A stretch of DNA of 64,000 nucleotides from Pleomorphomonas sp. T1.2MG-36 (GTDB taxonomy: Bacteria > Pseudomonadota > Alphaproteobacteria > Rhizobiales > Pleomorphomonadaceae), in the NCBI RefSeq assembly GCF_950100655.1, contig NZ_CATNLY010000052.1, positions 248,001 through 312,000 on the forward strand, written 5' to 3'. The translations under genes and the position numbers were made by a program. The notes under the pieces were generated by a model. The model saw only the letters and a program-made list of their open reading frames with translations, had not been told where the DNA came from and did not search any database. This document shows positions 34,984-43,823 of this stretch, piece by piece (positions within the stretch are counted from its first letter, which is position 1; each line of letters begins with the position of its first letter).

Positions 34984-36246
34984 TCAGCCGCCGCTCGGGC
35001 CGCCTGCAATGGTCGACGGCGCGCCGCCGACGCTGTAGTCGAGGCCCTGCTTGCGGGTCGCGAGGTAGAACTCATGGATCGTGCCGGCAATTGGGTCGCT
35101 GATGTAGGCGCTGGTGCCCGACAGTGCCAGACGCGGAGTGGGCGTCTGTGCGCCGAAGGCGCAGTCGAACGGCGCCACCGCGTCGAAGCGCGCCACCTCC
35201 TTCCATGTCGGCGCGACCTCGTAGAGGCGAAGCTTTCCGTCGCCGGCAAGGTGGACCAGCGTGCGGCCGTCGCCGGCAAGCGCGAACTGGCAGACCTGTT
35301 GTCCATCGGGGATCTCGAACACGTCGCCGGGCTTTGCCGAGGAAGCCGAAGGGTCGATGCGCAGGAAGGCGGTGAAGGGACTGCCGCTCTTGCCGTAGTT
35401 GCCAACCATGATCTCGCCCGACGCGGTGATGGCGCTCGATACGCGCTCATCGGGGTAGGCGAAGCGTTCGGCGTTCCATGAGCCCGCCCCATCGGCCTTC
35501 AGCATCGCCAGCCCGTCGGCGCAACCGAATGCGTGGACGCCGTCGAGTTCGGCATGGCCGTGCATGAGCGGGCATGTGTAGCTGCCGATCGGCTTCCAAC
35601 CGTCCCTGGCGTCGACGAGATAGAAGCTGTTGGGGCGCGAGGAGGCCGAGGTGTCGTCACCCTTGGCATAGGCGGGGTTGGGCGTGGAGAGGAACCAGCG
35701 ATCGTTGCCGAGAGGCACGGCGACGCCGTGCTGTGGTGCCGGGCTCTTCCAGCTCAGCCGCTCCGGCTTGCCGCCTTCAAGGCCGGCGACCGGGATGAGG
35801 TCGGCGCGGGCCTCGCTTGGGCGCACCCACGGCCGCTGGCCGTCAAAAAACACAGTAATCCAGCCATGGCCCGACAGCACGTGCGCCGGCTTGTCGCCGG
35901 TCAGCGTGAGATCGACGAAGCCGGGATCGGCCTTGTCGATATCGACGTGGTCGCCGTGCGGCTCGCGCAGGAGACCGCTGTCGAAGAACCTGACCGTTCC
36001 GGCCTCGTCACCGACCTTGACGACGACGAAGCGGCCGTCGGCCGTCATGTCGAGCGACGGATTGGGCTGGGGAACGTCGAAGCTGTGCGTCACCTCTCCC
36101 GTGTCGAGATCGAGGATGCGCAGCGTGGCGGCTTCATGGTCGCCGAAGACGAGGCGGCCGCGCAGGATGGTCTCGTGCGCCGAAGCCGGCGCGGCGAGGC
36201 CGCCGACAAGCGCCGTGGCGGCAAGAAGGCGGAAAATCAAGGACAT
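34984..36246 (-). CDS. aztD: AztD-like periplasmic zinc metallochaperone (beta-propeller)
   Basis: A 420-residue secreted beta-propeller that binds zinc and hands it to an AztC-type ABC binding protein. The signal peptide ends in AAPASAH, leaving a mature N-terminal His as in AztD. Propeller blades are seen as repeats such as LRILDLDTGEVTHSFDVP and LRLYEVAPTWKEVARF. His-rich candidate zinc sites are LREPHGDHVDIDK, LSGHGWITV and CPLMHGHAELDG. It follows the COG0523 GTPase gene by 31 bases downstream of a Zur-type box. The AztABC transporter genes are not in the window. Confidence 0.85.
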   Translation of the reverse strand: MSLIFRLLAATALVGGLAAPASAHETILRGRLVFGDHEAATLRILDLDTGEVTHSFDVPQPNPSLDMTADGRFVVVKVGDEAGTVRFFDSGLLREPHGDHVDIDKADPGFVDLTLTGDKPAHVLSGHGWITVFFDGQRPWVRPSEARADLIPVAGLEGGKPERLSWKSPAPQHGVAVPLGNDRWFLSTPNPAYAKGDDTSASSRPNSFYLVDARDGWKPIGSYTCPLMHGHAELDGVHAFGCADGLAMLKADGAGSWNAERFAYPDERVSSAITASGEIMVGNYGKSGSPFTAFLRIDPSASSAKPGDVFEIPDGQQVCQFALAGDGRTLVHLAGDGKLRLYEVAPTWKEVARFDAVAPFDCAFGAQTPTPRLALSGTSAYISDPIAGTIHEFYLATRKQGLDYSVGGAPSTIAGGPSGG

Positions 36247-36277
36247 AAAAGTCTCCTGTCGTGGACGAGAAAGCGGG

Positions 36278-37483
36278 TCAGGACGCCAGTCCCCATGCCG
36301 GGAACGGGTCGGGCAGGTGGCGGTAGCGGTCGGGGTTGAAGCGGGTCATGGTCACCGCGTCGCCGACGAGGCAGTTGTCGAGGCTGGTTCGGATCGCCGC
36401 CTCGTCCAGGCCGGAGCCGATGAACACCAGCTCCTGCCGGCGGTCGCCCCACAGGGAATGCCAGTTGCGCTGCATGACCTCGCGCCATTCGGCATGGTCG
36501 GGCCAGCGCGCCTTGGGGACGGCGGCCCACCAGCGGCCGAGCGCTCCGGTGCGGCACACCGCTCCGGCGATGGACAGCTCGCCACACCAGTCGGGGCGGG
36601 TGGCAAGCCAGAAGTGTCCCTTGGCGCGGATGACGCCGGGAAGGCTCTGGCGGAGGAAGGCGCTGAAGGCGCAAGGATGGAATGGTCGTCGGGCGCGGTA
36701 GACGAAGGAGGCGATGCCGTACTCCTCGGTTTCCGGCACATGATCGCGAAAGCCGTAAAGCTCCCTGGCCCAGAGCGGATGCCGTTCCGCCCTGTCGCGG
36801 TCGAACAGGCCGGTGTCGAGCACACTCTCGAGCGGAACGCGGGCAAAATCCGCCTCGATGAGCCTGGCGTCGGCGTTGAGCGCCCTGACGATCTTGCGAG
36901 CCTGATCCGAGCGTTCCGGGCCGGCATCGGAGACCTTGTTGAGGATGACGACGTCGGCGAACTCGATCTGGTCGGTCAGGAGGTCGGCGAGCGTGCGCTC
37001 GTCGTCGGCGCCCGCCGTCTGGCCGCGATCGCCCAGGAGGTCGTGCGAGCCGAAGTTGGCCGTCAGGTTGATGGCGTCGACCACCGTCACCATGGTGTCG
37101 ATGCGGGCGACGTCGGACAGCGAGACGCCGGCCTCGTCGCGGAAATCGAAGGTGGCGGCGATCGGCAGCGGCTCGGCGATGCCGGTGGCTTCGATCAGCA
37201 GGTAGTCGAAGCGGCCGGCGCGGGCGAGGCGACTGACCTCCGCGAGCAGATCGTCGCGCAAGGTGCAGCAGATGCAGCCGTTCGACAGCTCCACCAGCTT
37301 CTCGTCGACGCGGGAGAGGCCGCCGCCTTCGCGCACCAGGTCGGCGTCGATGTTCACCTCGCTCATGTCGTTGACGATGACGGCGACGCGTCGGCCGGCG
37401 CGGTTGTTGAGGATGTGGTTGAGAAGCGTCGTCTTGCCGGAGCCGAGAAAGCCCGACAGCACGGTCACAGGAAGAAGGGACAT
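36278..37483 (-). CDS. COG0523 family zinc chaperone GTPase (ZigA-type)
   Basis: A 401-residue G3E P-loop GTPase that supplies zinc to client proteins under zinc limitation. The P-loop is [14 protein letters not shown], the metal site is [11 protein letters not shown] (CxCC), and the base-specific motif is VVILNKV. The C-terminal CobW_C domain has [17 protein letters not shown], typical of the ZigA/YciC group. ATG 37483 is used because the Zur-type box at 37502-37520 covers the upstream extension. It heads the operon with aztD. Confidence 0.9.
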   Translation of the reverse strand: MSLLPVTVLSGFLGSGKTTLLNHILNNRAGRRVAVIVNDMSEVNIDADLVREGGGLSRVDEKLVELSNGCICCTLRDDLLAEVSRLARAGRFDYLLIEATGIAEPLPIAATFDFRDEAGVSLSDVARIDTMVTVVDAINLTANFGSHDLLGDRGQTAGADDERTLADLLTDQIEFADVVILNKVSDAGPERSDQARKIVRALNADARLIEADFARVPLESVLDTGLFDRDRAERHPLWARELYGFRDHVPETEEYGIASFVYRARRPFHPCAFSAFLRQSLPGVIRAKGHFWLATRPDWCGELSIAGAVCRTGALGRWWAAVPKARWPDHAEWREVMQRNWHSLWGDRRQELVFIGSGLDEAAIRTSLDNCLVGDAVTMTRFNPDRYRHLPDPFPAWGLAS

Positions 37484-37501
37484 CGGCAACTCGCTATCTG
37501 T

Positions 37502-37520
37502 TACGTTATAACATAACGTA
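37502..37520. promoter_or_regulatory. Zur box of the zinc operon
   Basis: TACGTTAT, AAC, ATAACGTA: perfect 8-base arms. The core GTTATAACATAAC matches the Zur consensus of proteobacteria (GTTATANNATAAC). It lies 19 bases upstream of the GTPase start, where zinc-loaded Zur would repress the operon. Confidence 0.85.
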
Positions 37521-37650
37521 TGGCTAGCAAGCCAAAGTCGTGGTGTCAACGGTCGGCGGGCGCTGGCGCCAAGAACCGCGCCGGTTGTGGATACGCGGCG
37601 TAAGATATTGATATGTGGCAGAGATATCGGTTCCGGCTAGGGCGCTGGAT

Positions 37651-37689
37651 GTCCGCTTTTCCGAAAAGTCTGCAACTTTTCGGGCGGAT
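37651..37689 (-). terminator. flhA terminator palindrome
   Basis: CCGAAAAGT (37661-37669), CTGCA, ACTTTTCGG (37675-37683) are perfect 9-base arms, bordered by TCCGC (37652-37656) and GCGGA. It begins 2 bases after the flhA stop. The downstream side on the minus strand is AAAAGCGG rather than U-rich. Such CTTTTCCGAAAAG strings are common at gene ends in Rhizobiales. Confidence 0.65.
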
Positions 37690-37690
37690 G

Positions 37691-39868
37691 CTAGATCTGC
37701 CCCACCGTCTTCAGGCGGACCTTGGGGTGGACTTCGGCCTGGCTCATCACCGTGGTGTGGGCGCGGAAGCGCTCGACGATGGAGCGGACGAAGGGGCGGT
37801 TCATCGGGCTGGTCATCAGCACCGGCAGTTCGCCCTTCTTGGCGGCTTCCTCGAACTGGTCGCGGACGGCGCCGACGAATTCCTGCAGCTTGCTGGGCGC
37901 CATGGCGAGGCGGCGGTCGTCGCCTTCGCCGACGATGCTCTCGATGAACGACTGTTCCCAGGCCGGCGACAGGCTGATCAGCGGCAGGTAGCCACCGGGC
38001 GCCATGTTGGAGGCGCAGATCTGGCGGGCGAGGCGGGCGCGGACGTGCTCGGCGATGGTCTGGGTGGCGTGCGAGATGGACAGGCCCTCGGCGATGCCTT
38101 CCAGGATGGTGCCGAGGTCGCGGATCGACACGCGCTCGGCGAGCAGCAGCTGAAGGATGCGCTGGATGCCGGAGACGGTGATCTGGCTCGGCACGATCTC
38201 GTCGATCAGCTTGGCCTGATCGGACGGTACCTCGGCCAACAGCTTCTTGACGTCGGCGTAGGAGAGAAGCTCGGACACGTTGGTCTTCAGCGTTTCGGAC
38301 AGGTGCGTGGAAAGAACTGTGGCCGGGTCGACCACGGTGTAGCCGCGGATCGCCGCTTCCTCGCGCAGGCGGCTGTCCACCCAGGTGGCGGGCAGGCCGA
38401 AGGTGGGCTCGGTGGTCTGGGTGCCGGGGATGGTCACCTTGCCGCCCATCGGGTCCATGACCATGTACTGGCTGGGGAACAGCGTGCCCTTGCCGGCGTC
38501 CACTTCCTTGATCTTGATGACGTATTCGTTGGCGCCGAGCTGCACGTTGTCGAGGAGGCGCACCGGCGGCATGATGTAGCCGAGATCGGAAGCGATCTGT
38601 CGGCGCAACGCCTTGATCTGGTCGGACAGCTTCTCGCCGCCCTTGCCGTTGTCGTTGATCAGCGGCAGCAGGCCGTAGCCGAGCTCGACGCGCAGGTCGT
38701 CCATCTTGAGGGCGGTGGCGATCGGCTCCTCGGCCGGCGGCGGGGGCGGCGCCTCGGCTTCCGCCTGCGCCATAACGGCGGCGACCTGGCGGTTGGCGTT
38801 CTGGCGCTTGGCCCAGAGGGCGAGGCCGCCGGCACCGGCGCCGAGGGTGGCAAACGGCAGGAAGGGCAGGCCGGGCAGGAGCGCCAGCATGCCCATGACG
38901 ACGCCGGAGATGCCCAGCGCTGCCGGATAGCCGGTGAGCTGGCCACTGAGCGCCTTGTCGGCCGAGCCGGTGACGCCCGCCTTGGACACCAGAAGGCCGG
39001 CGGCGGTGGAAACGATCAGCGCCGGGATCTGGCTGACGAGGCCGTCGCCGACGGTGAGCACGGTATAGGAGTGGCCGGCTTCCGACAGCGTGATGCCCAT
39101 CTGCATCGTGCCGATGATGATGCCACCGATGACGTTGATGAAGGTGATCAGGAGGCCGGCGATGGCGTCGCCGCGCACGAACTTCGAGGCACCGTCCATG
39201 GCGCCGAAGAAGGCGCTTTCCGCTTCCAGGTCCCGGCGGCGCCTCCTCGCCTCGTCTTCCTTGATGAGGCCCGACGACAGGTCTGCGTCGATGGCCATCT
39301 GCTTGCCGGGCATGGCGTCGAGGGTGAAGCGGGCGGCGACTTCGGCGATGCGGCCCGAACCCTTGGTGATGACCACGAAGTTGACGATGACCAGGATGGC
39401 AAAGACGATGATGCCGATGACGAAGTTGCCACCCATCACGAAGCTGCCGAAGGCCTGGATGACGTGGCCGGCGGCGTCGGTGCCCTCGTGACCGCCGCTG
39501 AGGATCAGGCGTGTCGACGCGAGGTTGAGCGACAGGCGCAGCATCGTCGAGATCAGCAGGATGGTCGGGAAGGCAGTGAACTCCAGCGGCGTCTGGATGA
39601 ACAGCGCCGTCATCATGATCAGCACCGAGAAGATGATCGACACCGCCAGCATGAAGTCGAGCAGCACCGCCGGCATCGGCAGGATCAGGATCACCATGAT
39701 CAGCATGATGCCGACGGCAAGGCCGATATCGCCGCGCAACAGCGTCGAGCGCAGATCCGAGCCCGTGGGCACGCTGAGTCCGAAGGGAATCCTGGACCGC
39801 GCCGTCTCTGGGGCTGAAGTGATGTCGCTCAAGTCGATCGTTCCCGAATTGCCGGTCGCGACGCACAC
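37691..39868 (-). CDS. flhA: Flagellar export apparatus protein FlhA
   Basis: Core inner membrane component of the flagellar type III export gate. The 725-residue protein has eight membrane helices in the first 330 residues, with LPMPAVLLDFMLAVSIIFS, the FHIPEP-region block AFPTILLISTMLRLSLNLASTRLIL and DAMPGKQMAIDADL. The soluble part includes DLGYIMPPVRLLDN and TILEGIAEG. Translation starts at GTG 39868 or slightly downstream. A CtrA site lies 34 bases upstream. It stands alone, 16.6 kb from flbD. Confidence 0.95.
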   Translation of the reverse strand: MCVATGNSGTIDLSDITSAPETARSRIPFGLSVPTGSDLRSTLLRGDIGLAVGIMLIMVILILPMPAVLLDFMLAVSIIFSVLIMMTALFIQTPLEFTAFPTILLISTMLRLSLNLASTRLILSGGHEGTDAAGHVIQAFGSFVMGGNFVIGIIVFAILVIVNFVVITKGSGRIAEVAARFTLDAMPGKQMAIDADLSSGLIKEDEARRRRRDLEAESAFFGAMDGASKFVRGDAIAGLLITFINVIGGIIIGTMQMGITLSEAGHSYTVLTVGDGLVSQIPALIVSTAAGLLVSKAGVTGSADKALSGQLTGYPAALGISGVVMGMLALLPGLPFLPFATLGAGAGGLALWAKRQNANRQVAAVMAQAEAEAPPPPPAEEPIATALKMDDLRVELGYGLLPLINDNGKGGEKLSDQIKALRRQIASDLGYIMPPVRLLDNVQLGANEYVIKIKEVDAGKGTLFPSQYMVMDPMGGKVTIPGTQTTEPTFGLPATWVDSRLREEAAIRGYTVVDPATVLSTHLSETLKTNVSELLSYADVKKLLAEVPSDQAKLIDEIVPSQITVSGIQRILQLLLAERVSIRDLGTILEGIAEGLSISHATQTIAEHVRARLARQICASNMAPGGYLPLISLSPAWEQSFIESIVGEGDDRRLAMAPSKLQEFVGAVRDQFEEAAKKGELPVLMTSPMNRPFVRSIVERFRAHTTVMSQAEVHPKVRLKTVGQI

Positions 39869-39901
39869 CGCGCCACCCGGCAGAATTTGCCGAGCGTATG
39901 G

Positions 39902-39917
39902 TTAACGGGTGGTTAAC
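39902..39917. promoter_or_regulatory. CtrA binding site upstream of flhA
   Basis: TTAA, CGGGTGG, TTAAC is an exact TTAA-N7-TTAAC full site, the consensus of the cell-cycle regulator CtrA. It is 34 bases upstream of the flhA start codon. GGTTAACGGG occurs twice in tandem here and creates the site. Confidence 0.75.
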
Positions 39918-40309
39918 GGGGGTGCCTGCGTCCCCTGCTGTTTGTCGTCGGAGACCCGCCCGAGGAGAGTCGGATTGTGTCGGCGCGGTGGCGAACCGGT
40001 GTCGGAAGTTTGAAGAACAGTGGGTGATAAATATTTGAATCAATCACTGGATGAGTGAATGAGATATACAATTTTTAGGGTGTTCGGCGGGAAAAGCGGT
40101 CTATTTCCGAATGGGTTGGAGGATCGCATAAACCGGAGTTTGAAAGGATGGATAAAAGGGCGTAGGTGTGGCGCTTGTTTGTAAAAGTGTGCAACAAATT
40201 AGTCTAATATTTCATGTTGGATCTGGTGTCGTGTATCCGTTCTGAACAAAACGCCTGGATCTGGATTTTACTTTAGATCAGGTACTTGATTTTTGAGGTA
40301 AATTTGCGG
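39918..40309. other. AT-rich gene-free stretch
   Basis: These bases between the divergent flhA and proX-like genes hold no credible ORF. From about 40010 to 40300 the sequence is clearly richer in A and T than the genes around it, with several TTGAT/ATCAA-like pieces. It probably contains distal regulatory sites of the betaine operon or an undescribed small RNA. Confidence 0.35.
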
Positions 40310-40337
40310 TTGCCCTGAGAATGTCGGTCTGTATACT
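40310..40337 (+). promoter_or_regulatory. Sigma70-type promoter of the betaine/choline operon
   Basis: TTGCCC (40310-40315), 16 bases, TATACT (40332-40337). The two palindromes that follow would overlap the start of transcription or lie just after it, which fits repression. Confidence 0.5.
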
Positions 40338-40343
40338 GCCGGC

Positions 40344-40368
40344 ACGTGCTCGGAAGTGGCGAGCACGT
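40344..40368. promoter_or_regulatory. Inverted repeat downstream of the betaine promoter
   Basis: ACGTGCTCG, GAAGTGG, CGAGCACGT: perfect 9-base arms. It begins 7 bases after the predicted -10, so it is either an operator or the first hairpin of the leader RNA. Confidence 0.6.
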
Positions 40369-40377
40369 CGACGAATG

Positions 40378-40391
40378 ACTGAACGCTCAGT
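40378..40391. promoter_or_regulatory. Possible BetI-type operator
   Basis: ACTGAACGCTCAGT is a 14-base palindrome with one mismatched pair. TGAACG-type sequences occur in choline-responsive BetI (TetR family) operators. No betI gene is in the window. Confidence 0.5.
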
Positions 40392-40483
40392 TCCGAAGGC
40401 ATGGCGCCCCGCTATTTGGAGGTCCGGGGTCGTGGGCGGTTTCACCATTCGTAACGACCGAAACGCGAAGCCCGGAGACCAAG

Positions 40484-41488
40484 ATGAAACAGCTTCTCGC
40501 GACCACGTTTTTCGTAGCGACGTCGGCTTCCCTCGTTCCGGCGCTTGCGGCGGACAGCACCTGCGGACGCGTCACGATTGCGAACATGAACTGGCAGTCC
40601 GCCGAACTCATCGCCTGGGTCGACAAGGCCATTCTGGAAAATGGCTACGGCTGCGACGTCAGCCTCGTGCCCGGCGACACCCAGCCGACCTTCACCTCCA
40701 TGACCGAGAAGGGCGAGCCCGACATCGCCCCCGAGGGCTGGATCAACGCCATGCGCGATCCGCTCGACAGGGCGGTTGCCGAGGGCAAGCTCGTCTACGC
40801 CGTCGAGGAACTCGGCGAGGGTGGCGTCGAGGGCTGGTGGATCCCCGACTATGTCGCCGAGGCCCATCCCGACATCAAGACCATCGACGATGCGCTGAAG
40901 CATCCCGAGCTGTTCCCCGATCCTGAGGATCCCTCGAAGGGCGCCGTTCACAACTGCCCGTCGGGCTGGAACTGCCAAGTGACCACCGGCAACTTCTTCA
41001 AGGCCTACGAGGCGGACAAGCGCGGCTTCAATCTCATCGACACCGGCTCGGCCGCCGGCCTCGACGGGGCGATCGCCAAGGCCTACGAGCGCAAGCAGCC
41101 CTGGCTCGGCTACTACTGGGCGCCGACCGCCATCCTCGGCAAGTACAATCTCGTCCGGTTGGGCTTCGACGTGCCCTATGACGAGGCGGAGTGGAACGCC
41201 TGCACCGCCGTGGCCGATTGCGAGACGCCGAAGAAGAACGCCTGGGCCAAGTCCGAGGTGTTCACCGTGGTCACCAAGGCCTTCGCCGACAGGGCGGGCC
41301 CGGCCTACGACTACATCAAGACCCGGTCCTTCCCGACCAACGGTCCGGTCAACGAGATGCTGTCCTGGATGACCGACAACCAGGCGACCGGCGAGGACGC
41401 CGCGCGCTATTTCCTCAAGGAAAAGGCCGACATCTGGACCAAGTGGGTCCCGGCCGAGGTCGCCGAAAAGGTCAAGGCGGCCCTCTGA
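40484..41488 (+). CDS. Glycine betaine/choline ABC transporter substrate-binding protein
   Basis: A 334-residue periplasmic protein of the OpuAC/ProX class with a cleavable signal peptide (FFVATSASLVPALAA). The aromatic residues that cage the quaternary amine in this family are likely in NMNWQSAELIAW, PEGWINAM, EGWWIPDY and GYYWAPTAIL. CPSGWNC could form a disulfide. It is the first gene of the proXWV-like operon, followed by a strong intercistronic hairpin, which would favour its expression over the permease. Choline or proline betaine are alternative ligands. Confidence 0.92.
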   Translation: MKQLLATTFFVATSASLVPALAADSTCGRVTIANMNWQSAELIAWVDKAILENGYGCDVSLVPGDTQPTFTSMTEKGEPDIAPEGWINAMRDPLDRAVAEGKLVYAVEELGEGGVEGWWIPDYVAEAHPDIKTIDDALKHPELFPDPEDPSKGAVHNCPSGWNCQVTTGNFFKAYEADKRGFNLIDTGSAAGLDGAIAKAYERKQPWLGYYWAPTAILGKYNLVRLGFDVPYDEAEWNACTAVADCETPKKNAWAKSEVFTVVTKAFADRAGPAYDYIKTRSFPTNGPVNEMLSWMTDNQATGEDAARYFLKEKADIWTKWVPAEVAEKVKAAL

Positions 41489-41634
41489 TCCTCGCGAGTT
41501 GATCGCCGGCAGTCCCCTGGCGGGCCGGCGTGCGTAGGCGGCGGCCGGCAGTCCGGCTCCGCTTCCCCTCAGCATCGTGCGAACCCGGTGAGGGCATTGG
41601 TGCGGCTGTCGTCCCTCGTGGCGACGGCCCCCAT

Positions 41635-41664
41635 GCGCCGCCCCGTCCGTCTCCGGGGCGGCGC
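41635..41664 (+). other. Intercistronic hairpin between the binding protein and permease genes
   Basis: GCGCCGCCCCG and CGGGGCGGCGC are perfect 11-base arms with an 8-base loop. It lies 36 bases before the permease start in a 211-base gap. It probably attenuates transcription or protects the upstream mRNA from decay. Confidence 0.65.
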
Positions 41665-41699
41665 CACCGACCTTCGCCGAACATGGAGACCGTATACGC

Positions 41700-42587
41700 A
41701 TGACACTATTTGACGGCTTTCCGGTCATGGATGCCGACACCCTCACCGCTCTCAAGAAAGCCATCGACGGTGGCTTCCGCGCCTTCACGCGCGAGTTCGG
41801 CGCCACCGTCGAGGACTTTTTCCTGCCGCTCAGATCCTTCCTGATCTTCGTCGAACGCCTGTTGGTGACCACGCCGTGGCCGCTGGTGCTTCTGGCGGTC
41901 GTCGGCCTCGTCTATCTCGCCAGCCGCAACTGGCGTCTCGTCGCGGGAGCCGCCGCCGCCCTGATGGCCATCGGCTATTTCGGCATGTGGGAAGACACCA
42001 TGCGTACGCTCGCCATGATCGTCGTGGCGACGATCACGTCGGTGGCGATCGGCATCCCTCTCGGCATCCTGATGGCGCTGTCGAGGCGTGCGCGTTCGGT
42101 CATGCTGCCGGTGCTCGACGTGATGCAGACCATGCCGAGCTTCGTCTACCTCATCCCGGTGGTGATGCTGCTCGGCATCGGCAAGGTGCCCGGCCTGATC
42201 GCCGTGGTGATCTACGCCGTGCCGCCGATCATCCGCCTCACCAACCTCGGCGTCCGTCTCGTCGACAAGGACGTGCTGGAGGCGGCCGACGCCTTCGGCG
42301 CCTCCACCTGGCAGAAGCTGCGCAAGGTGCAGTTGCCGCTGGCGCTGCCGAACATCATGGCCGGCATCAACCAGACGATCATGGCCGCGCTGTCCATGGT
42401 GGTGGTCGCCTCGATGATCGGCGTGCAGGGCCTCGGGCAGCCGGTGCTGAAGGCCATCGCCAATCAGTATTTCACGCTCGGCGTGTTCAACGGCTTCGCC
42501 ATCGTCGGCATCGCCATCATCTTCGACCGCACCAGCCAGGCCTTCGGCCGCCGGCTCCAGAAGCATCGCGAGGCCGAACATGCCTGA
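41700..42587 (+). CDS. Glycine betaine/choline ABC transporter permease (ProW type)
   Basis: A 295-residue inner membrane permease with about seven helices. The BPD_transp_1 segment with LDVMQTMPSFVYLIPVVMLLGIGKVPG and the EAA loop VLEAADAFGASTWQKLRKVQLPLALPNIMAG are typical of ProW/OpuAB. The N-terminal 60 residues are hydrophilic and predicted cytoplasmic, as in ProW. The last 8 bases overlap the start of the ATPase gene. Confidence 0.93.
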   Translation: MTLFDGFPVMDADTLTALKKAIDGGFRAFTREFGATVEDFFLPLRSFLIFVERLLVTTPWPLVLLAVVGLVYLASRNWRLVAGAAAALMAIGYFGMWEDTMRTLAMIVVATITSVAIGIPLGILMALSRRARSVMLPVLDVMQTMPSFVYLIPVVMLLGIGKVPGLIAVVIYAVPPIIRLTNLGVRLVDKDVLEAADAFGASTWQKLRKVQLPLALPNIMAGINQTIMAALSMVVVASMIGVQGLGQPVLKAIANQYFTLGVFNGFAIVGIAIIFDRTSQAFGRRLQKHREAEHA

Positions 42588-43671
42588 CACCAACACGTCC
42601 ATCGAGATCCGCAACGTCTACAAGATCTTCGGCCGACATCCCGAGCGGCATATCGACGCCGTGCGCAATGGCGGCATGGGCAAGACGGATCTTCTCGAAA
42701 AGCACAATCACGTGCTCGGCCTCAACAACGTGTCGCTCGACATCGAGGCCGGCCACATCCAGGTGATCATGGGCCTGTCCGGTTCGGGCAAGTCGACGCT
42801 GATCCGCCACATCAACCGGCTGATCGAGCCGACGGCCGGCGAGGTGATCGTCGAGGGCACCGACGTGCGGGCGCTGAAGCCCAAGGCGCTGCGTACCTTC
42901 CGCCGCGCCTCCACGGCCATGGTGTTCCAGAAGTTCGCCCTGCTGCCGCACCGCACGGTGATCGGCAACGTGGTGTTCGGCCTGGAGATCAAGGGCGTCT
43001 CCCGCGCCGAGCAGATGGCGGAGGCCCGCCGCTGGATCGACCGCGTCGGCCTTGCCGGCTTCGAGGACCGGTACCCGAGCCAGCTGTCCGGCGGCATGCA
43101 GCAGCGGGTGGGCCTTGCCCGCGCGCTCGCCAACGACGCGCCGATCCTCCTGATGGACGAAGCCTTCTCGGCGCTCGATCCGCTGATCCGCGTCGACATG
43201 CAGACCATCCTGCTCGACCTTCAGGCCGAGGTGAGGAAGACCATCGTCTTCATCACCCACGATCTCGACGAGGCGCTCCGGATCGGCGACCGGGTCGCCA
43301 TCATGCAGGATGGCGAACTGGTGCAGCAGGGCAAGCCCGAGGACATCGTGCTGTCGCCGGCCACGCCTTACGTCGAGGACTTCGTGCGGCAGGTCAATCG
43401 CGGCCGCGTCGTCAAGGTCGGTGCGCTGGCGAAATCGGTGTCGGGGGCGCCGGCCGCCCTGCGGATCTCCGGATCGCTGTCGCTGGCCGACGCGGCGCTG
43501 CGCCTCGTCGAGGCGAGGCTATCGTTTGCCGACGTCACCGACGCCAATGGCGCCGTCGTCGGCCGGGTCGGCCTCGACGACGTGGTGAGAACGCTGGCCC
43601 GCTCGGCCGGCGAGGAGGCCGCGAGCGAAACCATCGCGAGTGAGGAGCCGCCGGCCCGGCTGGCCGGCTGA
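42580..43671 (+). CDS. Glycine betaine/choline ABC transporter ATPase (ProV type)
   Basis: A 363-residue ATPase of the ProV/OpuAA group. Walker A is GLSGSGKST, the signature is LSGGMQQRVGLARAL and Walker B is ILLMDEAFSALDP. The N-terminal DLLEKHNHVLGLNNVS segment is characteristic of the group. The C-terminal part (from about 275) contains one CBS-like unit (DAALRLVEARLSFADVTDANGAVVGRVGLDDV) rather than the usual pair, so osmosensing may differ. A terminator-like hairpin follows. Confidence 0.92.
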   Translation: MPDTNTSIEIRNVYKIFGRHPERHIDAVRNGGMGKTDLLEKHNHVLGLNNVSLDIEAGHIQVIMGLSGSGKSTLIRHINRLIEPTAGEVIVEGTDVRALKPKALRTFRRASTAMVFQKFALLPHRTVIGNVVFGLEIKGVSRAEQMAEARRWIDRVGLAGFEDRYPSQLSGGMQQRVGLARALANDAPILLMDEAFSALDPLIRVDMQTILLDLQAEVRKTIVFITHDLDEALRIGDRVAIMQDGELVQQGKPEDIVLSPATPYVEDFVRQVNRGRVVKVGALAKSVSGAPAALRISGSLSLADAALRLVEARLSFADVTDANGAVVGRVGLDDVVRTLARSAGEEAASETIASEEPPARLAG

Positions 43672-43732
43672 CGGCGGCTTCTCGCACTTTGACAGGGCAG
43701 GGCGGCCGGAGTATTTTCGGCTGTCGCATGGG

Positions 43733-43763
43733 ACGTGTCGGCGATACGGGTTCGCCGGCACGT
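43733..43763 (+). terminator. Terminator of the betaine operon
   Basis: ACGTGTCGGCG and CGCCGGCACGT pair over 11 positions (one G-U) around a 9-base loop. The following bases TTCTCTGTCTTTC are U-rich in RNA. It is 61 bases past the stop of the ATPase gene. Confidence 0.7.
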
Positions 43764-43823
43764 TTCTCTGTCTTTCGCTTTGACGCAACTGCCGGGACGA
43801 TGCCGCCGCGCCTTGTCCGGGTT

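Noticed and set aside
37524-40043. 839-codon minus-strand frame overlapping flhA
   Set aside because: It reads flhA in a shifted frame, giving a His/Arg/Asp-rich product with no family similarity. The flhA frame is complete.
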